From Lachnoclostridium sp. MSJ-17 (GTDB lineage: Bacteria > Bacillota > Clostridia > Oscillospirales > Acutalibacteraceae): a stretch of 64,000 nucleotides of DNA. Made by a program: the position numbers and the translations under genes. Under the pieces are notes generated by a model. The model did not search any database. It saw only the letters and a list, made by a program, of their open reading frames with translations, and was not told the DNA's origin. Each line of letters starts with the position of its first letter. Position 1 is the stretch's first letter. The DNA lies in contig NZ_JAHLQB010000056.1 of NCBI RefSeq assembly GCF_018918205.1, positions 1 to 64,000 of the forward strand, read 5' to 3'. Shown piece by piece: positions 16,418 to 25,800 of the stretch.

Positions 16418-18112
16418 ATGTTAAAGAAAAGCTTATCGATCATCATAGTCTTGTGCATGATTCTGGGCTGTTTTTCGGTGACGGGCACAGCGTTCGCCGC
16501 GGAAGCTGACTATCAGCTGACAGGCGACGACGGCTACACCGAGATCAGTACCGTCGAGGACTTGTACACGATCAACACTAATCTCTCCGGCAGCTACAGG
16601 CTGATGAACGACATCGACCTTAGCGAAGCGACAGCCGAGGGCGGCGAGTGGGACTATTCAGGCAACGGCTGGGAGCCGATCGGCAGCAATGGAATTTACG
16701 GAAAAACCGCGTTCAATGGAACCTTTGACGGCAACGGCTATGAAATCAAGGGTCTGCGGATCAACATGAAGAGCAAACCCAGCGGAACAGGAGATATTTA
16801 TCTCGGTCTGTTTGCCAGCAATAGCGGTACAATCAAAAACCTGACGGTATCGGGCAGCGTCAGCGCAGGCTCAAATATCTATGTTTATTACGCGGGCGCT
16901 ATCGCGGGATATAACTACGGAGCGATAGAAGGCTGCTGCAACAAAGCTGAGATCACGATTCCCTATGGTACTTACGCAAGCGGAATAGCGGGATACACTT
17001 ATAGCGGAGGAAAAGTCACACAATGTTATAATACAGGCAGTATTTCAGCGACTAGAAAAAGTTCGAATGGCGTTTATGCTTCCGGTATTACTCATTGTGC
17101 TAACGGAACCGTAAGTGACTGCTATAACACAGGAAACATTACGGCAAGCAATACGTACAATGCCGCCTACGCGTCCAGTGCCGGAATCAGCGCCTGCTCA
17201 GGCAGCGGAAGCATAAATAATTGTTACAATACCGGAACCGCGGCGAAGGCGATTTCTTATACATCGGTAACGAACTGCTACTTCCTCAGCGGCAGCGGCG
17301 CGGATATAACGGGCGCTAAACTACTGAACGATAGCCAGATGAAGAAGCTTGAACTGTTCAAGGGTTTTGATACAGCGAACACCTGGTTTATTGATGAAAA
17401 TGCCGAGTATAAGTATCCGCAGCTGAGAAACAATAAGCAAACGAAGGATTCCGAACCCGGCGAAGGATATGCGCCGACGATGAATGACGGCGTATATGAA
17501 ATCAGAACCGTCAGGGATCTGAGCTATGTCAACACTAATCTCTCCGGCAGCTACAGGCTGATGAACGACATCAACCTAAGCGAAGCGACAGCCGAGGGCG
17601 GCGAGTGGGACTATTTAGGCAACGGCTGGGAGCCGATCGGCAGCAACGGAATTTACGGAAAAACCGCGTTCAATGGAACCTTTGACGGCAACGGCTATGA
17701 AATCAAGGGTCTGCGGATCAACATGAAGAGCAAACCCAGCGGAACAGGAGATATTTATCTCGGTCTGTTTGCCAGCAATAGCGGTACAATCAAAAACCTG
17801 ACGGTATCGGGCAGCGTCAGCGCAGGCTCAAATATCTATGTTTATTACGCGGGCGCTATCGCGGGATATAACTACGGAGCGATAGAAGGCTGCTGCAACA
17901 AAGCTGAGATCACGATTCCCTATGGTACTTACGCAAGCGGAATAGCGGGATACACTTATAGCGGAGGAAAAGTCACACAATGCTATAATACAGGGAATAT
18001 TTCGGTAGAATGCAGCAGAGACTCATATGTAAATTTTTCCGGTATCACCTATATCTATGGCTTGCCGGCTTGTGCGATATGGACGGCACGGATTTCAGCA
18101 GAGAGACCCTGA
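16418..18112 (+). CDS. Secreted GLUG-repeat protein, C-terminus out of frame
   Basis: A 564-residue ORF with a clear signal peptide (basic MLKKS, hydrophobic core, cleavage after AFAA). The body contains two copies of a beta-helix-like module with GLUG-type repeats (NGYEIKGLRIN, YAGAIAGYNYGAIEGCCN, ASGIAGYTYSGGKVTQCYN), typical of surface adhesins and carbohydrate-binding proteins. ATG 16418 is preferred because the ATG at 16412 abuts the ribosome site. The second copy stops abruptly: after FSGITYIYG the frame runs into LPACAIWT and ends. A dockerin-like sequence begins at once in another frame, so the natural protein is probably a single long secreted chain covering 16418-21066, broken by a frameshift or small deletion (or a sequencing/assembly slip). 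Confidence 0.75.
   Translation: MLKKSLSIIIVLCMILGCFSVTGTAFAAEADYQLTGDDGYTEISTVEDLYTINTNLSGSYRLMNDIDLSEATAEGGEWDYSGNGWEPIGSNGIYGKTAFNGTFDGNGYEIKGLRINMKSKPSGTGDIYLGLFASNSGTIKNLTVSGSVSAGSNIYVYYAGAIAGYNYGAIEGCCNKAEITIPYGTYASGIAGYTYSGGKVTQCYNTGSISATRKSSNGVYASGITHCANGTVSDCYNTGNITASNTYNAAYASSAGISACSGSGSINNCYNTGTAAKAISYTSVTNCYFLSGSGADITGAKLLNDSQMKKLELFKGFDTANTWFIDENAEYKYPQLRNNKQTKDSEPGEGYAPTMNDGVYEIRTVRDLSYVNTNLSGSYRLMNDINLSEATAEGGEWDYLGNGWEPIGSNGIYGKTAFNGTFDGNGYEIKGLRINMKSKPSGTGDIYLGLFASNSGTIKNLTVSGSVSAGSNIYVYYAGAIAGYNYGAIEGCCNKAEITIPYGTYASGIAGYTYSGGKVTQCYNTGNISVECSRDSYVNFSGITYIYGLPACAIWTARISAERP
16572..17993 (+). repeat. Nearly identical 465-bp direct duplication (16572-17036 and 17529-17993)
   Basis: The two copies lie 957 bases apart (319 codons, in frame) and differ at only a handful of positions, including silent ones. 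They encode the same GLUG module twice. Identity ends at the CYNTG codons in both copies. This indicates recent duplication or ongoing gene conversion and is also a risk point for assembly errors. Confidence 0.9.
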
Positions 18113-21066
18113 CAGAGGACGAGCTGAAAACTGCCGACGCCAACGGAGACAATACCGTTACGATCAGCGACGTTACCGAGATCCAGCGCTATCTTGCCGA
18201 GCTTCCGGCTAACGTCAGAATAGGACACATTATTTCCACAAAGATAAAGACAATAAGCTTTGCGGAACAGACAATGACAATTACTCTCGGCGAGTCTGTA
18301 TCGCCGGCAGTCGTGATATTCCCGGCATACGCTGAGAACACCGTACTTCAGTGGTCAAGCACGAATAACTCTGTAGCTGCCGTCGACCAGAAGGGCGTGA
18401 TCACAGCGCTGAGCAAGGGTACAGCGACGATTTACGCCAAGGCGACAGACGGCACCGGCGTACAGGGCTTCTGCACTGTTAAGGTTGAAGGAATCAAGGT
18501 TTCGTCAATCAAGCTTTCCGAAACATCGATGACAATATCGGCGGGAGAGTCGCAGACGCTCACGGCAGAAGTATTACCGACAGACGCTGAAAACATGGCG
18601 ATCGAGTGGTCTAGCTCAAATACCGCTGTGGCTTCTGTTGACCAGAACGGCAAGGTGACCGCGGTCAGCAAGGGTACCGCGACGATCTACGCCAAGGCTA
18701 AGGACGGTTCGGGCGTACAGGGATACTGCGCGGTGAATGTTGAAGGCGCAAAGGTATCCTCGATCACGCTCTCATCAACATCTCTCGGCTTAAAGGTCGG
18801 AGATTCTCAGACGCTCACGGCAAACGTATTGCCCGCAAACGCCGAAAACAAGTCGGTCGAGTGGTCAAGCTCTGATTCCTCTGTAGCTTCCGTCGCTCAA
18901 AACGGAAAGGTAACTGCGGTAGGCAAGGGTACAGCGACGATTTACGCCAAGGCTAAGGATGGCACGGGCGTACAGGCAAAGTGCACGGTAACAGTCGAAG
19001 CGGTAAAGGTATCATCGATCAAGCTTTCCTCTGATACTCTCGGTTTAACAGTCGGAGAGTCCCAGACTCTGACGGCAACCGTTTCTCCGTCGAACGCCGA
19101 AAACAAGTCGGTCGAATGGTCAAGCTCAGATACCGCTGTCGCTACCGTTGACCAGAACGGCAAGGTTAAGGCGGTCGCCAAAGGTACGGCGACGGTTTAT
19201 GCAAAGGCGAAGGACGGTTCAGGCGCACAGGCAAGCTGCGCGGTAACTGTTACGGGAATCAAGGTATCGTCAATCAAGCTTTCCTCGACGTCAATCAGCC
19301 TGAATAAGGGACAGACAAAGACGCTGACGGCAACGGTATCGCCATCGAATGCCGATAACAAGACTATTGAATGGTCCAGCTCAAACACCGCAGCAGCGAC
19401 TGTTGACCAGAACGGCAAGGTTACCGCGACAGGCGCAGGCACAGCGACGATTTACGCAAAGGCTAAGGACGGCACGGGAGTGCAGGCAAGCTCTACGGTA
19501 ACGGTTACCGTAATCAAGGTGTCGTCGATCAGGCTTTCCCAGACCTCTCTGAGCTTAACAAAGGGACAGTCGCAGACTCTCACGGCAGCCGTATCTCCGT
19601 CGAATGCTTCCGATAGTTCGCTTCAGTGGTCAAGCTCAAACACCTCCGCCGCGACGGTAGACCAGAACGGCAAGGTCACCGCAGTCGGCGCGGGCACAGC
19701 GACGATTTACGCGAAGGCAAAGGACGGCTCGGGCGTACAGGCAAGCTGTACGGTTACGGTTTCGGGTATCAAGGTAACTTCAATCACACTCTCAAAAACT
19801 ACCCTGAGTCTGACAAAGGGACAGTCGCAGACGCTGACGGCAACAATATCGCCTTCAAACTCGGATAACAAGTCAGTTGAATGGTCAAGCTCCAAAACGT
19901 CCGTCGCGACGGTAGACCAATACGGCAAGATCACCGCGGCGGGAGAAGGCACGGCGACGATTTACGCGAAGGCTAAGGACGGCTCGGGCGTACAGGCAAG
20001 CTGTACGGTAACGGTTACCGTAATCAAGGTATCGTCGATAAAGCTTTCCTCGACGTCTCTGAGCTTAACAACGGGACAGTCTCAGACGCTGACAGCAACC
20101 GTATCACCCACAAACGCGAGTGATAAGTCTGTTGCTTGGTCGAGTTCAAACACCGCCGCAGCGACGGTTGACCAGAACGGTAAGGTCACCGCAGCGAGCG
20201 CGGGTACGGCGACGATTTACGCGAAGGCAAAGGACGGCTCAGGCGTACAGGCAAGCTGTACGGTAACGGTAACTAAACCTGTCGAGCGCGTTTATCCCAC
20301 ATCAATCAAACTGAATAAGCAGGTATTGAATTTAAGCGAAGGCGGCAGCGCGTATCTGACAGCCACACTATCGCCGAGCAACGTTACCGAAAAGAATATT
20401 ACGTGGTATTCAGAGGATCCGGATATAGCCTCTGTTGACAGCAAAACCGGATTGGTTACCGCAAACTGGCAGGGAAGTGTTTATATTACGGCAGAAACTG
20501 CCAACAGACTGACCGCGGAATGTCTTGTAACGGTTTCGTTTATGTCTGACGACGACGCGATGAAAATGATGTACCAGCAGGTTATCAGTGATATCAATAA
20601 AAATGCTTATCTTTATGATTCGGACGGAAATCCCTTTATAATGGGTCACACCACCGATAGTAAAAATAATGAATTGTTGTATTCGATCACAAGAAAGTCG
20701 GATAAGGTTCTGAATTTCTTCTTCGCCTATGACGCCAGCAGTTATCGGATTGTTTCAAATTTTGATACGGATTTCACAAACACTTTCAACATTAAACCTG
20801 AGTTTATGATGACGAACAAAACAACATCAAAATCAGAGCTGTATATGGCAAATGTTGACGCAAGAACTATCAAATATGACGGAACCGGTCAAGATACCAG
20901 TGTCAGATATTACAATCCTCTCACCGGAGCAACGGCATCAAGTGATTATTTAAAGGCATGCAACAGCGCTTTACAGATGTCTTTGTACTACTGGGATAGA
21001 CTGCTTCTGCTGGAAGATAGTCATCACTTATCCGATATTGGATTTGAGTCTTATAGTGCTCCTTAA
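18010..21066 (+). CDS. Dockerin remnant plus nine BIG2 Ig-like domains (lacks own start; frameshifted from the upstream ORF)
   Basis: The open frame gives 1018 residues, but the first ATG has no ribosome site and no signal peptide, so this is best read as the continuation of the GLUG-repeat gene in a shifted frame. Recognisable sequence begins at LAGLCDMDGTDF near 18060: the tail of a first dockerin repeat, then a full second one (DANGDNTVTISDVTEIQRYL). Nine bacterial Ig-like group 2 domains follow with an 85-residue period (GTATIYAKAKDGSGVQ, WSSSNTAVATVDQNGKV), then a C-terminal region of about 180 residues (from MSDDDAMKMMYQQV) that I do not recognise. Dockerins bind cohesins; BIG2 domains are common extracellular stalks. 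An internal dockerin is unusual. If the break is real in vivo, the distal part is not secreted. Confidence 0.7.
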   Translation: MQQRLICKFFRYHLYLWLAGLCDMDGTDFSRETLTEDELKTADANGDNTVTISDVTEIQRYLAELPANVRIGHIISTKIKTISFAEQTMTITLGESVSPAVVIFPAYAENTVLQWSSTNNSVAAVDQKGVITALSKGTATIYAKATDGTGVQGFCTVKVEGIKVSSIKLSETSMTISAGESQTLTAEVLPTDAENMAIEWSSSNTAVASVDQNGKVTAVSKGTATIYAKAKDGSGVQGYCAVNVEGAKVSSITLSSTSLGLKVGDSQTLTANVLPANAENKSVEWSSSDSSVASVAQNGKVTAVGKGTATIYAKAKDGTGVQAKCTVTVEAVKVSSIKLSSDTLGLTVGESQTLTATVSPSNAENKSVEWSSSDTAVATVDQNGKVKAVAKGTATVYAKAKDGSGAQASCAVTVTGIKVSSIKLSSTSISLNKGQTKTLTATVSPSNADNKTIEWSSSNTAAATVDQNGKVTATGAGTATIYAKAKDGTGVQASSTVTVTVIKVSSIRLSQTSLSLTKGQSQTLTAAVSPSNASDSSLQWSSSNTSAATVDQNGKVTAVGAGTATIYAKAKDGSGVQASCTVTVSGIKVTSITLSKTTLSLTKGQSQTLTATISPSNSDNKSVEWSSSKTSVATVDQYGKITAAGEGTATIYAKAKDGSGVQASCTVTVTVIKVSSIKLSSTSLSLTTGQSQTLTATVSPTNASDKSVAWSSSNTAAATVDQNGKVTAASAGTATIYAKAKDGSGVQASCTVTVTKPVERVYPTSIKLNKQVLNLSEGGSAYLTATLSPSNVTEKNITWYSEDPDIASVDSKTGLVTANWQGSVYITAETANRLTAECLVTVSFMSDDDAMKMMYQQVISDINKNAYLYDSDGNPFIMGHTTDSKNNELLYSITRKSDKVLNFFFAYDASSYRIVSNFDTDFTNTFNIKPEFMMTNKTTSKSELYMANVDARTIKYDGTGQDTSVRYYNPLTGATASSDYLKACNSALQMSLYYWDRLLLLEDSHHLSDIGFESYSAP
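18241..20535 (+). repeat. Tandem array of 255-bp repeats encoding BIG2 domains
   Basis: Nine units. The starts of KVSSI units at 18496, 18751 and 19006 are exactly 255 bases apart. The middle six to seven are highly similar; the first and last are divergent, as usual for arrays that expand by internal unequal exchange. Confidence 0.9.
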
Positions 21067-21113
21067 TGATGATTCATACGGGTTGGGATACATAATTTAA
21101 TCGTTGAAATTAC

Positions 21114-21141
21114 CAAGAGCCGGGGATTTCCCCGGCTCTTG
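21114..21141. other. Strong GC-rich hairpin after the BIG2 gene
   Basis: CAAGAGCCGGGG (21114-21125) pairs perfectly with CCCCGGCTCTTG (21130-21141) around an ATTT loop. There is no T-run next to it, so it may stabilise the transcript end and not itself terminate. A second hairpin with T-runs follows at 21174. Confidence 0.6.
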
Positions 21142-21173
21142 AACATATTGACCGTATATGCAATAAAAAATAT

Positions 21174-21217
21174 CTGCACCCTTGTCACGAAAACTGACAG
21201 GGGTGCAGTTGTTTTTT
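21174..21217. terminator. Bidirectional intrinsic terminator
   Basis: CTGCACCCTTGTCA (21174-21187) pairs with TGACAGGGGTGCAG (21195-21208); TTTTTT follows on the plus strand (21212-21217) and a run of six T follows on the minus strand. It ends both the BIG2 gene and the convergent surface-protein cluster. Confidence 0.8.
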
Positions 21218-21506
21218 ATCCGCTTCTTATTCTGTAAATCAGCAGCAATGCCGCCGCCATACAAACTACCGACAGGATTATCCAGATAGCGGAACCGCCG
21301 GTCTGTACAGGCGTGCTGTCGGTTGGAGAAAGCGGCTCGGTGAAGGGCTGTGCAGTGGTTTGCTCCGTCGGTGCTTCTATACGGGCGATGACCTCGGTGC
21401 TGCCGCCGTGTCCGTCCTGCGCCGCGAACGCGATCGGCACAAACATGGCGATAAGGCTCAGGAGCATGAAAAAAATACACAAGCCCTTCAATATGCAATT
21501 TTTCAT
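21216..21506 (-). CDS. Small secreted/surface protein with Thr/Pro linker and C-terminal membrane anchor
   Basis: A 96-residue protein with a signal peptide (KNCILKGLCIFF, cleavage near AFAA), a short segment STEVIARIEAP, a Thr/Pro-rich stretch (EQTTAQPFTEPLSPT), then VQTGG followed by a hydrophobic helix and the basic tail YRIRSG. The ending looks like a variant sortase-sorting or membrane-anchor signal. The TEVxARIE motif also opens the mature part of the next protein upstream (starting at 22150), suggesting the two are related in assembly or targeting. It is the last gene of the minus-strand surface cluster. No specific function is recognised. Confidence 0.6.
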   Translation of the reverse strand: MKNCILKGLCIFFMLLSLIAMFVPIAFAAQDGHGGSTEVIARIEAPTEQTTAQPFTEPLSPTDSTPVQTGGSAIWIILSVVCMAAALLLIYRIRSG

Positions 21507-21529
21507 TTTTCCGGGAGCTCTTCAGCGCC

Positions 21530-22150
21530 TTACTGGTTCTCTATCGTGCTGAAAAATACCATGTAGCCGCTGTACTCGCCAACGATGTCCGCGAGGCTGT
21601 AGTCGCAGAGCTGAACCTGATTAATAACAAGCGAGCCGTTGACTTCTTCGCCGACGGTGGTGAAGCCCTTGAGGAAGTAGCCTGCCGCCTGAGTCATGGT
21701 ATTGCGGTTGATGTTGATGGTGCTGTAGTTCAAATCCGCGGAGGGAACGTCAAATACCTGATACTTGAACTTCTTTGTCGGGTCGGACTTGTTTGCAATA
21801 TAGAATTCCTGGTCGCCGTTGACGCTCGCGTTCTCGTCCTTGACATAGACGGAGATCTGCTGTGTATCGGCGTCAAGTCCCTCAGCCTTGTCGAGCGAAA
21901 CGGTGTAGTCAACCGTCTTGTAGCTGTCCTTGGTGCTGTCGGCGGGCTGAGTCAGAGTTCCGAAATCAACAACGTCGGGAATAGTGATGATGTAGCTTAC
22001 GTCGCCGGGCTGAGCGCCTTCAATGCGCGCCTTGACCTCGGTTTGTCCGCTCTGGCTGCTCTCGGTGAGCTGAGCCGCAGAAACGGAAACTGCGGATACC
22101 GCCGCCATTACAGCCGCGATCGCGACGGAAATGATTCTTTTGGTTTTCAT
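21530..22150 (-). CDS. Secreted structural/surface protein, function unknown
   Basis: A 206-residue protein from ATG 22150; the ATG at 22162 abuts the AAAGGATGA ribosome site and is less likely. It has a strong signal peptide (KTKRIISVAIAAVMAAVSAV, cleavage after VSAA). The mature part begins QTEVKARIEG and continues YIITIPDVVDFGTL, a pattern I associate with beta-sandwich surface proteins of clostridia that are often found with sortase-anchored partners. There is one Cys and no membrane anchor of its own. The MITE-like element at 22199-22367 lies just upstream and separates it from the rest of the cluster. Family assignment is tentative. Confidence 0.6.
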   Translation of the reverse strand: MKTKRIISVAIAAVMAAVSAVSVSAAQLTESSQSGQTEVKARIEGAQPGDVSYIITIPDVVDFGTLTQPADSTKDSYKTVDYTVSLDKAEGLDADTQQISVYVKDENASVNGDQEFYIANKSDPTKKFKYQVFDVPSADLNYSTININRNTMTQAAGYFLKGFTTVGEEVNGSLVINQVQLCDYSLADIVGEYSGYMVFFSTIENQ

Positions 22151-22198
22151 TTGATTTGTCATCCTTTCAAATAATTTTTCTATTTACAAGGCAGAGCC

Positions 22199-22367
22199 TT
22201 GAGGCAACACCGCACAATTCGCGGTGCACGCCTTGCTTGAATATTATTCCGTCAGACTGCCCAAAAATCGGCACCCATACGTCAGTATGCGTACCGATTA
22301 TTTGTACACTCTGACGAAAAATCTTACTTCGCAATTCGCACACCTGAATTATGCGGTATTGCCTTAA
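22199..22367. mobile_element. MITE-like element with 22-bp terminal inverted repeats
   Basis: About 169 bp without coding capacity. The left end (22199-22220, TTGAGGCAACACCGCACAAT...) and the reverse complement of the right end (22346-22367) match at 19 of 22 positions. Inside there is a second large inverted repeat: CGTCAGA at about 22250 pairs with TCTGACG at about 22310, and AATCGG with CCGATT around a CATACG/CGTATG-like centre, so the whole element can fold. The right terminus contains the TAA stop of the gene at 22364. No clear target-site duplication is visible. It resembles non-autonomous elements or large intergenic repeats of clostridia. Confidence 0.65.
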
Positions 22368-22870
22368 TCAACAATCAGCTTAAATCCGGATTCGGCGGAA
22401 TTGAGCGGTGTTTCGTCATCGTCGAGCATCACGCAGCGGTAAACGACTACCGCGTCGTATGTGCCCTTTTCAAGAGATTTGGAAAGAGGAATCTCCGTCA
22501 CGCCCTGTCCGGGTTTTAAGAGCGGCGATTCATACAGCACCGTGCCGTCGCTGAGCTTTAAGGAAGCGTACATGCCGACCTTGTTCTCCTTCGGGTTGCC
22601 GATGCTAAGGCTGAGAGTATTCTCGCCGGCTTTCATCTCGGCGGTGGAGTAGCCCGGAATTTTTGTGCCGCTCTGCGCGGGATTTGAATCCTCGACTCCG
22701 GGATCCCAGTTGTCGGAAATTACGCCGACGACGCCCTTTGAGTCGACGGGCTTGCCGCCGCCGAACACTCCGCAGACCGCCATGATAATCACCGCGGCGG
22801 CGATAACGAGAACCGCCGCGGAAATTATTAATATAATCTTCTTTTTATTGCTTTGCTTATCTGTTTTCAA
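22364..22870 (-). CDS. Membrane-anchored small protein, function unknown
   Basis: A 168-residue protein. The start is a TTG at 22870, chosen because AGGAGG lies 7 bases upstream; it overlaps the final codons of the large surface protein, so the two are coupled. After a short basic N-terminus (LKTDKQSNKKK) there is one transmembrane helix (about 12-36), then an extracellular domain of about 130 residues (AGENTLSLSIGNP..KLSDGTVLYES..KGTYDAVVVY) that reads as one beta-sandwich. The stop codon lies within the right terminus of the MITE-like element. Perhaps an accessory of the large adhesin-like protein; this is inferred from position only. Confidence 0.65.
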   Translation of the reverse strand: MKTDKQSNKKKIILIISAAVLVIAAAVIIMAVCGVFGGGKPVDSKGVVGVISDNWDPGVEDSNPAQSGTKIPGYSTAEMKAGENTLSLSIGNPKENKVGMYASLKLSDGTVLYESPLLKPGQGVTEIPLSKSLEKGTYDAVVVYRCVMLDDDETPLNSAESGFKLIVD

Positions 22871-25800
22871 ATCTGCGCCTCCTGAACATGGCGAATAACA
22901 CAAGTCCGGCAAGGAGAACTGTCGTTGCGATAGCTGGAACGGACTCACCTGTCTTGACTGTGCCGTTGCCTGACGCGCTGCTGTTTGTCGCGCTGTCCTT
23001 TGTGGAGGCAGAGGTCGCCTTTGTTGCCGAGGTAGCCGAGGTAGCGTCCTGCACGGTGGAAGGTTCGGTGTTAGAGGTGGTTCCTTCTTCGTCGGGAGTT
23101 GTTGAAGCCGTGACAGCGAAGTCCATCGGAGCCGCGAGAGTGAATACCGCCTTGCCGTCGCTTACGCTGTCGGGAGCGATGCTGACCGCTTCTCCGCTCT
23201 CCGAGAGCGCGGTGAGTACGACGCTTGTGTTTCCGTCGACCGGAACGGAAATCTTCACGCCGTCCGCAGTCCATAGCTCCGCGGGAATGTAATTTCCGTC
23301 CGCGTCTGTTGTAGATACGGAGTACGCCGAGAGTATCTCGCCGCTTGCCGCCGCGCTCATAGCCTTGTACTCGTCGCTTGCGGGGTCGAGAGCCTGAGCC
23401 GTGACGTTCAGCGATTTATGCATCATACCGCTCATCTCGATGTTCTGAGCGAGGGTGAGCGTCTGCTGCTGCAGGAATATGCCCTGAACCGTCGGGTAGC
23501 CCTGATTGAAGTAGGTGTCGCCGTATTTTGTCTGCACCCACGTAACCGTATCGTCAGTCGCTTCGTTGAGCTTGGCGGCGAATGAGGGCTTGAGCATATC
23601 CGTGTTTTCGACAAGTATATTCGTGCTGTCAAGCGGTACAAGAGCGCGGCTCTCGTCTGCCTGAACACTTCCTGCCGCCGGAATGCTGTTTACGTTTGAG
23701 TAGAATACCTTGTGTACATCCTCCGAGCTGTTCGCCGCCGCAACGCTTCCCATGGAGTCAGTGTAGCCGCAGTTGACCTTGCCGGAGTTGTAGGAGCTGT
23801 TGATGCTGCCCGTGTTGAAGTACGCGATACCGCCAGAGAAACGGCAGGACTTCGATGCTGTGCCGACAGCTCCGTTGTTGGCGGTGCCGTAGATGCTGCC
23901 CTCGTTCTTTGCCGCGATACCGCCGCAGTTTGTGCCGGAAACGATAGCTCCGCTGCGGCAGCCGGTGATAGTTCCATTGTTGACAGCCGCGATACCGCCG
24001 CTGAATTCGCCGATGATGTGTGAGTTGTAGTCGGACGGAGTGATCTTAGCGCCCGAGGGAAGTGTGATCTTAGTCTTGCCGAGGACGTTTATGCCGCTTG
24101 TGCAGTGGTCGATGACGCCCTCGTTGAACGCCGCGATGCCGCCTGCGTATTTTGCTGAGGTGACGGAGTCGCTGTCGAATACCATAAGGTTTTTCACGGT
24201 TCCGCTCTTTCCGATATAATCGAACAGAGCCTCGTTTTCGGTGTTATTCATTCTCAGACCGATGATGCAGTAGCCATTGCCGTCGAAGGTGCCGCCGAAC
24301 GGCTTGTCGGCGGTGCCGATGCCCTGAGTCCATTCGGAACCCTCGGGTACGAGAATGTTCTTTTCGAGATATGCGGAATCGGAATTGCTTCCGCCGTTGA
24401 CCTTGTCGCGGAAGTCGCACAGCTCCTGATAGGTGCGGATACCGTGACCTGCAGGTTCTGTCGCAGGCTCTGTGGTCGGCTCAACAGTCGTTGGTTCGAT
24501 TGTAGTAGGCTCAACTGTGGTTGGTTCAGCAGTTGCAGGTTCTGCTGTTGTAGGCTCAACTGTTGTGGGTTCCGCAGTTGTCGGTTCAGCAGTCGTCGGT
24601 TCGGCTGTGGTCGGTTCGACAGTCGTCGGCTCAACCGTTGTGGGTTCAGCGGTAGTCGGTTCCGTGGGCGGCTGCGGAGGATTTCCGTCCGGATAGTTGG
24701 AATAGCGGTTTTCGCTCTCGATGTAGTAGATCGTGCCGCGCGTCTTGTCGGGCAGAGGATAAATATCGGGAGTTTTGCCGTTGTCGATATTCTGGTACCA
24801 CGCCTGAGTGCCGTCTGTCACGCCGTTGTTGAGCTTCCAGCCGGTTTCGCCTGATTTGAACTGATCGGCGGTGTGGACCGTAGAGTAATCGACAAAGGCA
24901 GCGCAGTTTTCAAGCGAATAACAGTTGCTGATATGGATTCTGTCTGACATAACGCCTGTAATGGAGCAGCCGGCGTATTCATCCAGAAGGGGCATACAGT
25001 GAAGATCGCCGTAGTTGTGGCAGTTGTTTATATTTACGTATTCCTTATCGCCGAAAAAGATCGAGGTATTGGGCGAGGAGATGATGCCCGAGGCGGTGGA
25101 CAGTTTATCATTCGATTTGAAATTGCCGGTATTGGCGCAGTCTTCGATAGTGACAGAAGGCGATTGCGTCCTATACGCGATTCCCGCTGAACCGTAGATA
25201 TCACCGTAGATATTACCGTAGTTGACACAGCGTGAAACCGTGTTGTCGTGATGGAGGGTTTCCGCTATGCCCGCAGCAAAGATGAACATATTGTACTTGC
25301 TGCCGTTGCTTTCGCCGTAGATGTCTACATACGAGTTTACGTCTGATATTGTGCAGTACTCCACATTTCCCGCCGCGACCGCCGTGAAGCGTACGGCGTG
25401 GGCTTCCGAGAGCTTTGCATCTTCGGAAACGTTATAGATGATCTCTGCCTTGCCCTTGATTGAGAAGTTCTGAATATGCGCCCATGTGCAATTCACGAAC
25501 ATACCGTAGCGCATATTTTCGTCGGTTGGGTCGGTGCACTCCTTATGGAAGTAGAAATCGTTGATGGTGAAGCCCTGTCCGTCAAATGTGCCGCTGAAAT
25601 TGGTGATCGGCTCCCACTGAATGCTTTCGAGGGTGATGTCGTTCATCAGCTTGAACTTCGGCGAATTGTTCTGCTTGTCAAACCTCGCGTGTGTAGGGTC
25701 GTTTCTGACGAGCGCGGAGATCCAGAACAGATTGCCGGCGTTCCTGATCTCATAGAAGCCGTCAGTGCCGAGATGCGGCGTTTCATAAAGCCAGCAGTCG

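Noticed and set aside
24444..24854. Val/Gly-rich plus-strand open frame over the EPTT repeats
   Set aside because: It is the antisense reading of the Thr-Pro repeat DNA and has no start context.
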